Notes under the pieces: model-generated
Database searches by the model: none
Seen by the model: the letters and a program-made list of their open reading frames with translations, nothing else
Told to the model about the DNA's origin: nothing
In this document: in pieces, positions 1-8,022 of the stretch
How positions within the stretch are numbered: the first letter of the stretch is position 1
How the letters are laid out: every line of letters starts with the position of its first letter
Source: Methylobacterium sp. J-090
GTDB lineage: Bacteria; Pseudomonadota; Alphaproteobacteria; Rhizobiales; Beijerinckiaceae
Length of the DNA: 64,000 nucleotides
Direction: 5' to 3'
NCBI RefSeq assembly: GCF_022829345.1
Contig: NZ_JAKSXV010000017.1
Coordinates: forward strand, 1 to 64,000
Program-made: the position numbers and the translations under genes

Positions 1-107
1 CGATGTGGGCCGCCGAGGGCGAAGCTGCCATCCGCACCGTCGTCGATACCGCGCGCCTCACAGGCAGCAGCTCCTTCGGCACCATCCTCAAAACCGTCGG
101 CGCCTGA
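1..107 (+). CDS. 3' end of an unidentified gene (cut by window edge)
   Basis: An open frame enters from the left edge and stops at TGA 105-107. The visible C-terminus includes TVVDTARLTG and ends TILKTVGA. Nearly every codon ends in G or C, as in the surrounding genes, so it is probably real coding sequence. I do not recognise the family. It lies in the same frame as the DUF3313 remnant downstream, separated by the stop and a short stretch without a usable start codon, so the two may meet at an old recombination junction. The start is outside the window. Confidence 0.4.
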   Translation, partial: MWAAEGEAAIRTVVDTARLTGSSSFGTILKTVGA

Positions 108-131
108 ACCCCGAGATTACGGGGGTGGGTA

Positions 132-641
132 ATTACAACCGCCGACCTCACGGTCCAGGCCGTCGTCGGCAACCTCGAAGTCACCGACCAGGTCTCTGCG
201 GGCGTCTCCAAGGGCCTCGGATTCGTACCCATGGCGATCGGCGTGAGCGCCCCCGTCCCACGCCTTCCCTTCGGCCTCGGCAGCCTCTCCGTGGAGGCGG
301 AAGCGCGGGACGCGAAGGGCGCCCAGAAAGCCGCGATGGTCTGGGCGCGCGGAGCCGAGATCATGGCCTCGGCCGCGACCGTCTCCGATGTCGGCGATGC
401 CTATACCCTCGCCGGCAAGTTCGGCGAGGATTTCAGCGACCTTCTCGTCGACGGCGAAAGTCCCTTCGGGCGCATGGGCTCCTGGCCGTCGTCGGACAAG
501 ATGGGCCGCGCCCTCGGAATGGCACCCAAATACTCGGTCTGTGAAGCCTTCGGCCGAAGCCCGGGCCTCGCCGGCGCCGTCGCGACCCATCTCGGACTGC
601 CGCCCGAATGGAGCGACGATGGGGCGAAGAAATCCGACTAG
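132..641 (+). pseudogene. DUF3313 family protein, 5'-truncated remnant
   Basis: The frame from about 132 to TAG 641 reads TADLTVQAVVGNLEVTDQ and continues through LGSLSVEAEARDAKG, MVWARGAE and CEAFGRSPGLAG to GLPPEWSD. From memory this matches the C-terminal two thirds of DUF3313 lipoproteins of Methylobacteriaceae, which are about 220-250 residues and start with a lipoprotein signal. Coding-quality sequence runs well upstream of the only in-frame ATG (231), but the N-terminal part is absent and no ATG, GTG or TTG lies between the stop at 107 and 231. The simplest reading is a gene that lost its 5' end. A 136-residue product from ATG 231 remains possible, but it would lack the export signal. 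Confidence 0.5.
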
Positions 642-671
642 AATCCGCGATCGACCCCGGCTCCGCCTGAC

Positions 672-1283
672 TCAGGCGGCGTCCGCCGTGTCGATCCGGT
701 AATGGATCGGCTTGAAGCTGCCGTTGTTCGATTGCAGGGCCGAGCAGGCCGTGAGACCGATGATGAGGTCGGCCTGCGCTTCGAAGGTGATGTGGTCGCC
801 GGCCCGGCTCAACGGAGGCTCGACGGTGATGGCCCCGGTCGCGGCGTCGATGGGCACGTTCATGAAGCAGTTGAACGCGATGGGGATCTGGTCGGGCCCG
901 ATCCCGTAGGGAGCGAGCGCCGCCGCGAGGTTGCCGAAGCAGCCGCGATGCGGATCGGTATCCCCGTAGATGATCCGGAACGTGTCCTTCGAGCACGGCG
1001 TCATCAGGAAGTCGTGGCGCCCGACGGTGTCGGCCACGATGGTGAGCATCACGTTGGAGCGGTTCGAGTACAGGGGATCGCCCGTGGTGAGGTAGATCCG
1101 GCTCGCATAGTCGAGGGTGCGGCCCGAGGACAGGACTTCCGCGATGTCGTGCCGGTTGTAGGCGAGGAGGTCGGCGACCTGCTCGCCCTGCGGGTCAATG
1201 ACCGTGAGGCGCTGGCCCCGGTCGAGGGTGAAGGCGACGCCCGAGCGCGGCGCGATCGCGTGGGGCGCAGGCGCGTCACACAT
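672..1283 (-). CDS. DUF1989 (urea carboxylase-associated type) protein
   Basis: This 203-residue cytosolic protein has the features of the DUF1989 family: an N-terminal AFTLDRGQRLTVIDPQGEQ barrel strand, then SNVMLTIVADTVGRHDFLMT, PCSKDTF and NCFMNVPID. Family members sit beside urea carboxylase or amidolyase genes or beside YqcI/YcgG N-hydroxylases, and their chemistry is not firmly known. Its ATG (1283) overlaps the 3' end of the GntA-like gene (TGA 1278-1276) by 8 bases, which implies translational coupling and joint work. No urea carboxylase, allophanate hydrolase or urea transporter gene is nearby, so a role with the N-hydroxylase is more likely than one in urea breakdown. Confidence 0.8.
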   Translation of the reverse strand: MCDAPAPHAIAPRSGVAFTLDRGQRLTVIDPQGEQVADLLAYNRHDIAEVLSSGRTLDYASRIYLTTGDPLYSNRSNVMLTIVADTVGRHDFLMTPCSKDTFRIIYGDTDPHRGCFGNLAAALAPYGIGPDQIPIAFNCFMNVPIDAATGAITVEPPLSRAGDHITFEAQADLIIGLTACSALQSNNGSFKPIHYRIDTADAA

Positions 1284-2001
1284 CGGTCACCTCGCTCGCG
1301 CGAGCCTGGGTCGCCTCGCTCGCGCGGGCGCGGCCCTGGAACGGGCATTGCCACGCCTCCGAGACGGCCCGGCCGCTGTACTGGCGGGCCTCGGACATTT
1401 CGCCGTGGCGGGCCAGCATCGGATTGGCGGAGCCGGCGAAGGCCGCGTCGCGGGCGAGGATGGAGGTGCGCAGCTTCTCGTAGCGGTTGGCCTCGCGCAG
1501 GGCCTCGAACTGGGCGTGGAGGTTGAACACCAGCACGGGCGACGAGAAGCGCCGGGCCGGCCGGCTCGCCCGCGGGTGGAGGCCGACGATGAAGAAGGCC
1601 TCGCCGCCGAAGCTCAGGGAGAAGTGCGGGCTCTCGGGATCGCTCGCGACGCGCCGGTCCCACGGCTGGCCGAGCCACTGATCCTTGTCGGCGAGCGACT
1701 GGGCGCGGGCCCAGAGGTGACGCTCGAACTGTTCCTCCCCGAGGTCGCCCGGCCCCTCGAACACCACGGCGAAGCTCTGGAACAGGTCCGGTGCCCGCTT
1801 GTAGCGCGCGGCGAAGGCGAGGAGCGCGGGATAGATCCGCATGTCGTCCCAGCCGGAGGTGATGTCCCGGGCCACCACGATCTTCATCTGCCCCTTCGAC
1901 AGGGCCGATTTCGCGCCGACGCAGGGAAAGGGTGGGTCACGGATGAAGTCGCGGAAGGCATGCGCCAGCGCATGGTCACGGTCGTCCCTGGGAAACTGCA
2001 T
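1276..2001 (-). CDS. YqcI/YcgG family, GntA-like heme-dependent N-hydroxylase
   Basis: The 241-residue product matches the YqcI/YcgG family: FPCVGAKSALSKGQ near the N-terminus, YPALLAFAARY, then FSLSFGGEAFFIVGLHP and ASRPARRFSSPVLVFNLHAQF. Characterised members are heme-dependent oxygenases that hydroxylate guanidine nitrogens, for example GntA in guanitoxin synthesis. That function is inferred by family; the substrate here is unknown. ATG 2001 is chosen; GTG 2007 two codons upstream is an alternative. It is the first gene of a two-gene unit with the DUF1989 gene. The C-terminus carries a near-duplicate (ARASEATQARASEVT), encoded by a 21-base tandem repeat at the very end of the gene. Confidence 0.75.
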   Translation of the reverse strand: MQFPRDDRDHALAHAFRDFIRDPPFPCVGAKSALSKGQMKIVVARDITSGWDDMRIYPALLAFAARYKRAPDLFQSFAVVFEGPGDLGEEQFERHLWARAQSLADKDQWLGQPWDRRVASDPESPHFSLSFGGEAFFIVGLHPRASRPARRFSSPVLVFNLHAQFEALREANRYEKLRTSILARDAAFAGSANPMLARHGEMSEARQYSGRAVSEAWQCPFQGRARASEATQARASEVTDV

Positions 2002-2120
2002 ACGCACTCATCACTCGGCCAACGCCGGCTGCGCAGAGATGCGGCAGCCGATGACGCGGCCCTGTGCAACCGGGCGAACAGACCCGGTGTTCCGCCCTGG
2101 ACGAGTGGCCGCAGGCTTAC

Positions 2121-2165
2121 CAACAGGGGATTCGCCAACAGGGGATTCGCCAACAGGGGATTTTG
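2121..2165. repeat. 15-base tandem repeat, 3 copies
   Basis: Three head-to-tail copies of caacaggggattcgc lie at 2121-2135, 2136-2150 and 2151-2165. The first two are identical and the third differs at its last bases. The array sits in the 200-base space between the start of the GntA-like gene and the 3' end of the porin gene. It is outside any gene I can support. The unit is unrelated in sequence to the other 15-base arrays in the window. Confidence 0.9.
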
Positions 2166-2201
2166 CACACGCCATGGCGGGCGCCCGAGACGTACGGGTG
2201 C

Positions 2202-3542
2202 CTAGTACCGGATCGTCGTGCGCAGGCCGAACACCGCCGCGTTGCGGATGCGCCCGGCATCGGGATCGCGCGGGTTGAGGATGCCGCCGCTCGGCCGGAA
2301 GATGTACTGGATGTCCGGCTGCAGGGTCACGCCGGGGCCGAGCACCGCCTGGTAGGTCGCCTCCAGCACCGCCTCGCTGCTCCGGCGCGGGCCGGGGACG
2401 CCGCTGGCCAGGATCGTGTCCGCGTCGAAGCCCCGCACGTCGCGGGAGATCCGCGAGAGGGCGAAGGCGACGCCGACGGTGTCGTCGGAGCGTCCCGGCA
2501 GGAGCCCCTTGTAGGCGATGCCGGCATCGACATAGAGGTCGATGAGGTTGCGGTCGGACGGCCCGCCCGCCACGCGAACGAACACGCTGGCGCCGTCGTT
2601 GGGGTCGTCGGGCTCGCGATAGATCGTCTGGTCGATGATGCCGTAGAGGCCGCTGTCGCCCCGGAAACGCCGGGCGATGCCGGTGCCGCCGGATGAGGCC
2701 AGGGGCGTGCGGTTCTGGTCGAAGCGCAGACTGTCGAAGCGCCCGAAATGGTGCCAGCCGCCGAGCGTCACCGTTCCGGCCTCGCCGGTGCTGCCGGGCT
2801 CGATGTTGTAGGCGTAGGCGGCCTCGGCGATGACGAGGGCGGGATCGTTCGTACGAAAGCTGGTGCCGGTGCGGTTGCGGCGCTGCGGATCGGGATCGAT
2901 GCCGGATCGGGCGGCCCCCGCCGGATCGCCGTCGAACACGCCCACCTGCAGGGAGAGGTTGGGGTTGGGCACGACTTTCGCGCGGATGCCCGGCACCGCC
3001 AGGGGATAGATCGGCCCGCCGCTCGGGATCACCACGGCCATGTTGTTCGGCCAGCCGAAGGTGGAATTCACGAACACCGTGCCGGTCTGGGTCACGGCGA
3101 ACTCGGTGTCGGCGGCGAGTTGCCCGAACCGCACCGAGACCCGGTCGTCGAACAGCTTCTGCTCGAAGGAGAGTTCGTAGAGCCGCGAGGACGGCAGCGC
3201 CTCGATGCCGCTGACCGTGACGAGGTTGTCGACGGTGCCCCGCGACAGGCCCGCCCCGTGAATCTGGAACAGGTTGGTGTGCAGGAACGCCCCCTGCCAC
3301 CCGAGGAGGGGGCCGAGGTCGGCATCGATCTCGAGGTCGAGGAGGCCCTCGAGGATCGCGCGCCGGCGCAGGCCGCCCGTCGCGTTGCCCAGGCCTTCGC
3401 CGATGTAGGTGAAGCTGTAGGTGATGCCGCGGGCCTTGAGATACGCGCGAAGGCCGAACGGATCGCCGTAGGCGCCGAGCTGATCCTGGATCGAGGTGTC
3501 GAGGTTGGCGGATGGGCGGGACGAGGTGACCGACTGGGCCAC
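2202..3542 (-). CDS. OprB-type carbohydrate-selective porin
   Basis: The product is an outer-membrane barrel of the OprB family. It has a conserved opening (DPFGLRAYLKARGITYSFTY), alternating strands, AVLEATYQAVLGPGVTLQPD and a C-terminus ending in aromatic/Arg-Tyr (FGLRTTIRY), as barrel proteins do. OprB porins pass sugars or other small solutes. The first usable start is GTG 3542, but coding sequence clearly continues upstream to about 3722: SLRRFIAPGLALGSTLG and LLGAASLRGAQAQS form a good signal peptide and cleavage site. That stretch holds no ATG, GTG or TTG after the upstream stop. The true start is therefore a rare codon (ATC at 3722 is one candidate), or the 5' end is damaged or mis-sequenced. 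Confidence 0.8.
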   Translation of the reverse strand: MAQSVTSSRPSANLDTSIQDQLGAYGDPFGLRAYLKARGITYSFTYIGEGLGNATGGLRRRAILEGLLDLEIDADLGPLLGWQGAFLHTNLFQIHGAGLSRGTVDNLVTVSGIEALPSSRLYELSFEQKLFDDRVSVRFGQLAADTEFAVTQTGTVFVNSTFGWPNNMAVVIPSGGPIYPLAVPGIRAKVVPNPNLSLQVGVFDGDPAGAARSGIDPDPQRRNRTGTSFRTNDPALVIAEAAYAYNIEPGSTGEAGTVTLGGWHHFGRFDSLRFDQNRTPLASSGGTGIARRFRGDSGLYGIIDQTIYREPDDPNDGASVFVRVAGGPSDRNLIDLYVDAGIAYKGLLPGRSDDTVGVAFALSRISRDVRGFDADTILASGVPGPRRSSEAVLEATYQAVLGPGVTLQPDIQYIFRPSGGILNPRDPDAGRIRNAAVFGLRTTIRY

Positions 3543-3785
3543 CGAGGTCAGCGGATCGCCGCCCGCGCCGCGCGACGATCCGATGGCGACGGGCTCGGCC
3601 GCGATCCGGGCGAGCTCTTCGGCGGGGCTCTGGGCCTGCGCGCCGCGAAGGCTCGCGGCGCCGAGCAGGCCGAGGGTCGAGCCGAGGGCCAGGCCGGGGG
3701 CGATGAAGCGGCGGAGGGAGATGGACGGCCCCTGGGCAGGTGTTCGGCGAACCCTACCCCGGTTTCATGACGATCCCGAGAGCCC

Positions 3786-5099
3786 TCAGCCGGCCTCGTC
3801 GAGTTCCGGGCCGCGCGTGACATCGAGGCCGCCGCCGCTCCCGGCCGGCGGACCGACGGTGACGGGACGGCCGGAGCGCGCCGCCTCGTAGATCGCCTCC
3901 ATCAGGATCTGATCCTGCAGCCCTTCCTCGCCGGGGGTGCGCGGGCGCCGGTCCTCGAGGATGCACCGGGCCATGTGGTCGATCTCGAGGGCGAACTGGT
4001 TCTTCGGCGTCAGGACCCGCGAATCCTGCGATTCCGCGGCGCCGTCGGGGCGCGAGACGACGAGGTGCTGGCCGCGATACGCGAAGGCGTTGCGCAGGTC
4101 GATGTCGGCCCGCTCCGTGTGGAGCTGGAGCCGGCGCGATTCGTGGATGCCGTAGCTCGTCATGCACTGGGCGATGAGGCCGGAGGGAAACCGCAGGGTG
4201 AACGAGACCGTCTCCTCCACCTCGGCGAACTTCGCGTCATTCGGCGGCGAATGGAGGCTCGCCTCCACGGAGACCGGCTCCTCGCCCGTGAGCGCCCGCA
4301 CGCCGTTGAGGCAGTAGAGGCCGATATCCGGCAGGGCCCCGCCCCCCGAGAGGGCCTTCTTGAGGCGCCATTGCTGGGGCAGGCCGGTGGTCTGGCCGTT
4401 GAAGGCCTGGATCAGGCGCGGCCTGCCGAACTCGCCGGAGCGGGCGAGGCGCGTCACCTCGCGGTTGTAGGGCTCATACTGGCAGCGATAGGCGATCATC
4501 AGCTTGAGGCCCGCCTTGGCGCAGGCCTCGATCATCTCGCGGGCTTCGGCCGAGGAATTGGCCATGGGCTTTTCGCACAGCACGTGCTTGCCCGATCGCG
4601 CGGCGGCGAGCACGTGGTCGCGATGCAGGCCGTTCGGGGTGACGATGTAGACCGCCTTGACGGCAGGATTCTGGGCCAGGCGATCCCACGCGTCGTAGCC
4701 GTAGACCGCGTCGGCCGGAACGCCGTACTGCTCCGCGACCAGCCGGGCCTTGGCCGGCGTGCCCGACATCACCGCCGCGAGGCGGGCCCGCTTCGTCTCC
4801 CCGAAGGCCGGCAGGATCTCCTCCAGGCTGAGGCGCCCGAGGCCGACCACGGCGAACCCGACGCGCTCGGACGGCGGCATCGGGGCGGGCGGCGGCGGCG
4901 GCACCCGGTCACCGGCTCCGCGCCAGTTCGGGAACATCACACGCCCGCCCTGGACCGCCCCCGTATCGGCGGGCACGGACGGGCCGGGCAGCCCTTGCGC
5001 GTTCACCGCCCCGGTGCCGAGGCCGAGGGCCGCTCCGGTGACCGTCAGGCCTCCGGCGCGCAGGAGATTTCGCCGGGAGAGGGGCAGGTCGTCGCTCAT
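3786..5099 (-). CDS. Tat-exported Gfo/Idh/MocA family oxidoreductase
   Basis: This 437-residue protein has a twin-arginine signal (SRRNLLRAGG at residues 8-17, then an AxA-type site), a proline-rich linker, and a Rossmann domain starting GFAVVGLGRLS that is typical of glucose-fructose oxidoreductase relatives with tightly bound NADP. CEKPMANSS carries the family Lys-Pro of the active site. The C-terminal half is the usual beta-sheet substrate domain. Export folded with its cofactor is known for Zymomonas glucose-fructose oxidoreductase, so a periplasmic sugar oxidoreductase is the likely role. The porin gene lies directly downstream on the same strand, which suggests a small sugar uptake and oxidation unit, although the substrate cannot be read from the sequence. 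Confidence 0.85.
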   Translation of the reverse strand: MSDDLPLSRRNLLRAGGLTVTGAALGLGTGAVNAQGLPGPSVPADTGAVQGGRVMFPNWRGAGDRVPPPPPAPMPPSERVGFAVVGLGRLSLEEILPAFGETKRARLAAVMSGTPAKARLVAEQYGVPADAVYGYDAWDRLAQNPAVKAVYIVTPNGLHRDHVLAAARSGKHVLCEKPMANSSAEAREMIEACAKAGLKLMIAYRCQYEPYNREVTRLARSGEFGRPRLIQAFNGQTTGLPQQWRLKKALSGGGALPDIGLYCLNGVRALTGEEPVSVEASLHSPPNDAKFAEVEETVSFTLRFPSGLIAQCMTSYGIHESRRLQLHTERADIDLRNAFAYRGQHLVVSRPDGAAESQDSRVLTPKNQFALEIDHMARCILEDRRPRTPGEEGLQDQILMEAIYEAARSGRPVTVGPPAGSGGGLDVTRGPELDEAG

Positions 5100-5174
5100 G
5101 AAGTCACGCCGCTGACGTTTCGGACAGGTCGATTGCTGTCCGGGAACGCCATGCGGGGGCGGGTGTTCCTGCAG

Positions 5175-5570
5175 TCAGTCGTCCAGGCCGGCGGCGGCGA
5201 GGCGTCCACGCAGGCCGGCATTCTCCGCCCGTATCGCGCGCAAGGCGCGCACGAGGTCGAGGGGAATGGTCGTCCCGGCGGCCGGCTCGGGCGCGAAGCT
5301 GACACCGACGGCATCCCCCCTGCGCCAGACGACGTTCGCCGTCCGGGTCACGCGGCGGACGTCGATGGTGACGGGAAATGCGGCGGGCAGGGGGATCGCC
5401 TCGTTCAGGGCCAGCTTCGCTCCCGCCGGGCCGATGTTGCGCACGAGGCAGGTGGTGGTCGATTCCCCCGGGCCGACCTGGATACTGGCGCCGAGGAGAC
5501 TGCGCTGACGTGGGTCACGGCGGCGTTCGCGGGGATCGGTCACACGGCGCTCCATCGGTTGCGTGACCAT
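5175..5570 (-). CDS. PilZ domain protein
   Basis: This is a small 131-residue protein with an arginine-rich start (RRVTDPRERRRDPRQRS) that resembles the RxxxR cyclic-di-GMP switch of PilZ domains. It is followed by a beta-barrel pattern with NIGPAGAKLAL in place of the usual D/NxSxxG motif, then RTANVVWRRGDAVGVSF. It would bind cyclic-di-GMP and act on an unknown partner in the cytosol. A short C-terminal helix (RALRAIRAENAGLRGRLA) may be a coiled coil. ATG 5570 is used; ATG 5555 is an alternative. The window also holds a PleD diguanylate cyclase, but nothing links the two directly. Confidence 0.8.
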   Translation of the reverse strand: MVTQPMERRVTDPRERRRDPRQRSLLGASIQVGPGESTTTCLVRNIGPAGAKLALNEAIPLPAAFPVTIDVRRVTRTANVVWRRGDAVGVSFAPEPAAGTTIPLDLVRALRAIRAENAGLRGRLAAAGLDD

Positions 5571-5627
5571 ACAACCACAACCAGGCCCTAACGGCTGCGC
5601 GGTCGGGCCGCCTTTCCGACCGAAGCG

Positions 5628-6392
5628 TTAACGGGGCGCCGGGGCCGCCTTCGGCGCCTCGACCTCGCCCCGGCGCTGGAGTTGCAGGGCGACGAACCAG
5701 CACAGGGCCGCCCAGGCCGCGCCGACGCACCAGCCGGCGAGCACGTCGCTCGGCCAGTGCACGCCGAGATAGACCCGGCTGAAACCGACGAGCAGGGTCA
5801 TCGACACCCCCACCAGCATCACCAGCACCTTGACGCCGCGCTGGCGATCGACGCGGGCCACGAGGGCCGCGAGGGTGAGGTAGGCGATGGCCGACATCAT
5901 CGCGTGGCCGCTGGGGAAGCTCGCCGTGAACACCTCCATGCCGTGGGGCACGAGGTCCGGCCGGGGCCGGTGGTAGAACAGCTTCAGCACCGTGGAGGCG
6001 AGTTCGCCCCCGCCGATGGCGGCGACCACGAAGGCGGCGATCCGGCGCCGCCCCGTCATGGCGAGGTAGGCCACCGCGACCGCCGTGACGAACACGATGG
6101 TGAAGACGCTTCCCAGGCCGGTGATGTCCCGCATGGTCTCCTCGAGCCAGCGCGGCCCGATGGGGTCCGAGAGGTCGGCCGGGTTGCGCAGGGACAGCAG
6201 GATCTTGCGGTCGAGGGCGGCCGTCGAGCCCTCGCCGACCTCGCTCGCCAGGGCGAAGAAGCCGTAGCCGAGGAGGCTGACGGCGAGCAGCGCCACGACG
6301 GCGCCGACTTCGTTGAGGCGCAGGGCCAGCCGTAAGGCATTGGCGCGGCCGATCAGCGGGTCGATGCGCCCGAGCGCCGGGAGGGATTTCAT
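5628..6392 (-). CDS. PAP2 family phosphatase (membrane)
   Basis: The 254-residue membrane protein carries all three PAP2 motifs in order: KLFYHRPRP, SFPSGHAMMS, and SRVYLGVHWPSDVLAG. This gives the acid phosphatase active site with its catalytic His residues. About six membrane segments are visible (for example VVALLAVSLLGYGFFALA and KVLVMLVGVSMTLLVGF). Substrates of such proteins include undecaprenyl diphosphate and phosphatidate; the sequence does not decide between them. The start is ATG 6392 (MKSLPALGR); the open frame extends further upstream but has shadow-like composition there. The LigT-like gene ends 22 bases upstream on the same strand, so the two may be cotranscribed. Confidence 0.85.
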   Translation of the reverse strand: MKSLPALGRIDPLIGRANALRLALRLNEVGAVVALLAVSLLGYGFFALASEVGEGSTAALDRKILLSLRNPADLSDPIGPRWLEETMRDITGLGSVFTIVFVTAVAVAYLAMTGRRRIAAFVVAAIGGGELASTVLKLFYHRPRPDLVPHGMEVFTASFPSGHAMMSAIAYLTLAALVARVDRQRGVKVLVMLVGVSMTLLVGFSRVYLGVHWPSDVLAGWCVGAAWAALCWFVALQLQRRGEVEAPKAAPAPR

Positions 6393-6414
6393 CGGGCGCT
6401 TGTCCTGACCTGGC

Positions 6415-6945
6415 TCACCTGTTCTCTCCAAACGCGAAGGCGGCCCGGCGTTCCCACGGTCCGCCGAGATAGCGCCACAGGACGAGGCCCGGCGCCGTGA
6501 AGGCGAAGGGCGTGAACTCCGCCTCCAACTCGGCCAGGAGCGCGCGCGCCACACCGGTCGCGACCTTGTTCTGGACGGTGACGTGCGGGCGCCAGCCCTG
6601 GCCGTCCTGGGCGGTCAGCACGGCCGCGAATTCGTGGGCGAGGCGGCCCCGGAACGTCGCGAGGGCGGGCGATTCCAACCCGTACGCCACCCCGCGCCCG
6701 AGGAAGCGCAGGCCCGTCACCGCGACCTGCGGCGGCGCCTCGACCCGGGCGAGCGCCGCCACGGTCTCGGCGATGCCGGCCTCGTCGAGGCCGGGCAGGT
6801 GGTGGAACAGGGTGACGTGGGCCGGGATGTGATTGAGGGCGGCGGGGAAGTGCCGCCGGCGCAGGCCGTCGAACCGCGCGAAGGTCTGCGCATCGAATTG
6901 CAGGGTCAGGATCAGGGGGTCGGGCGTCGCGCCGGAATTCGTCAT
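6415..6945 (-). CDS. 2'-5' RNA ligase / LigT-like phosphoesterase
   Basis: The 176-residue protein contains the two HxT signatures of the 2H phosphoesterase superfamily at residues 43-45 (HVTL) and 121-123 (HVTV), spaced as in LigT-type enzymes. Members ligate or open 2'-5' or 2',3'-cyclic phosphate bonds in RNA. The physiological substrate of bacterial members is mostly unsettled. The protein is cytosolic, with no signal peptide. It lies just upstream of the PAP2 gene on the same strand and is divergent from the AlgX-like gene, whose start is 84 bases away, so this short gap must hold both promoters. Confidence 0.8.
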   Translation of the reverse strand: MTNSGATPDPLILTLQFDAQTFARFDGLRRRHFPAALNHIPAHVTLFHHLPGLDEAGIAETVAALARVEAPPQVAVTGLRFLGRGVAYGLESPALATFRGRLAHEFAAVLTAQDGQGWRPHVTVQNKVATGVARALLAELEAEFTPFAFTAPGLVLWRYLGGPWERRAAFAFGENR

Positions 6946-7028
6946 GTGGCTGTGCAGATGGCGCGGTCGGCCTCACGGGTCCAGCCCCGGTCTGTTCAGG
7001 AACCCGTTCGCCGTCTAGAGAGCCGGAC

Positions 7029-7952
7029 ATGCGGCGCAAACACCGGGAGATTGTCCATGTGGGGCGGGAGGGCTGGCTTTTCCTGATCGGGGGCAGCAAC
7101 GGCGTGCTCGCGCAGTACCGCGCGACCCCGGCGCGCTGGTGGCGCCTGCGCGCCTGGAGCAAGCTCATCGAGGCCCGGGCCGCCCGGGCGCGGTCCCTTG
7201 GCATCCGCTACGTCCACACCCTCGTGCCGGAAAAGCTCTCCGTCTACGACGACCGCACCGATGGCCTCGGCTTCGACGCAAGGCGCTCGCCGGCCCGGCG
7301 CCTGGCCCGGAGGCTCGTCAACGACCCGGCCTTCGTCGATCTCCTCGGACCGATGCGGGCGGGCCGCGACGGGCCCGTGCCGCTCTACTACCGCACGGAC
7401 ACCCATTGGAACTACGACGGCTGCCTCTTCGCCTACCGCACCCTGTTGCGTGCCTGCGGCGCGGTGCCGCCCGCCGACCTGTTCGACCGGCCGCGCTTCG
7501 AGACGACCCGGGTGCGCGACCTCGGCGACAAGCTCCCGAGCCAGCCCACGGAGACGGCGAGCCACGGCGTCATCGACCGCGATGCGCGGCGCCACTACGC
7601 CAGCCCCCTGGTCGAGGCCTACGAGACGGCCGGGCGCGCCCACGACCTGCACGTCGGCGCCCACGTGGTCTACCGCAACGACACGCCCGGCGCCGACCCG
7701 CGCACGGTGGTGCTGTTCGGCGATTCCTACGCGCATTTCGCGCCGATCATGCTGACGGGCCTCCTGGCCGAGACGTTTGCCGAAGTGCACTTCGTGTGGT
7801 CGTCGAGCCTCGACTGGGGCTACGTCGAATCCGTGCGGCCCGACCTGCTGCTGTTCGAGATGGCCGAGCGCTTCCTCACCCGCGTGCCCGACGATCGCTT
7901 CGATATCCGCGCGTTCCAGAAGGAGACGCCGCCGGGTCGGGAGGCCCCGTAG
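7029..7952 (+). CDS. AlgX/AlgJ-like SGNH hydrolase-type protein
   Basis: The 307-residue protein carries the catalytic pattern of the AlgJ/AlgX/AlgV group: DTHWN at 124-128 and GDSYA at 231-235, with GREGWLFLIGG near the N-terminus, typical of this fold. Relatives act in acetylation of alginate or other exopolysaccharides, usually with an MBOAT partner. There is no obvious signal peptide or membrane anchor here and no MBOAT gene nearby, so an acetyltransferase role is uncertain. An esterase acting on a sugar polymer, or on a substrate made elsewhere in the genome, would fit equally well. A strong start at ATG 7029 gives the full conserved N-terminus. Confidence 0.75.
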   Translation: MRRKHREIVHVGREGWLFLIGGSNGVLAQYRATPARWWRLRAWSKLIEARAARARSLGIRYVHTLVPEKLSVYDDRTDGLGFDARRSPARRLARRLVNDPAFVDLLGPMRAGRDGPVPLYYRTDTHWNYDGCLFAYRTLLRACGAVPPADLFDRPRFETTRVRDLGDKLPSQPTETASHGVIDRDARRHYASPLVEAYETAGRAHDLHVGAHVVYRNDTPGADPRTVVLFGDSYAHFAPIMLTGLLAETFAEVHFVWSSSLDWGYVESVRPDLLLFEMAERFLTRVPDDRFDIRAFQKETPPGREAP

Positions 7953-8022
7953 GCCGCCCGAACCCGGTCTCGCGACGGCGCCTGCCCCTCGACAGATCGG
8001 GACGCCACCATACATCTGCCCC

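Noticed and set aside
6393..6554. N-terminal extension of the PAP2 protein
   Set aside because: The added residues are Arg/Ser-rich and overlap the LigT-like gene in another frame; ATG 6392 gives a normal family start.
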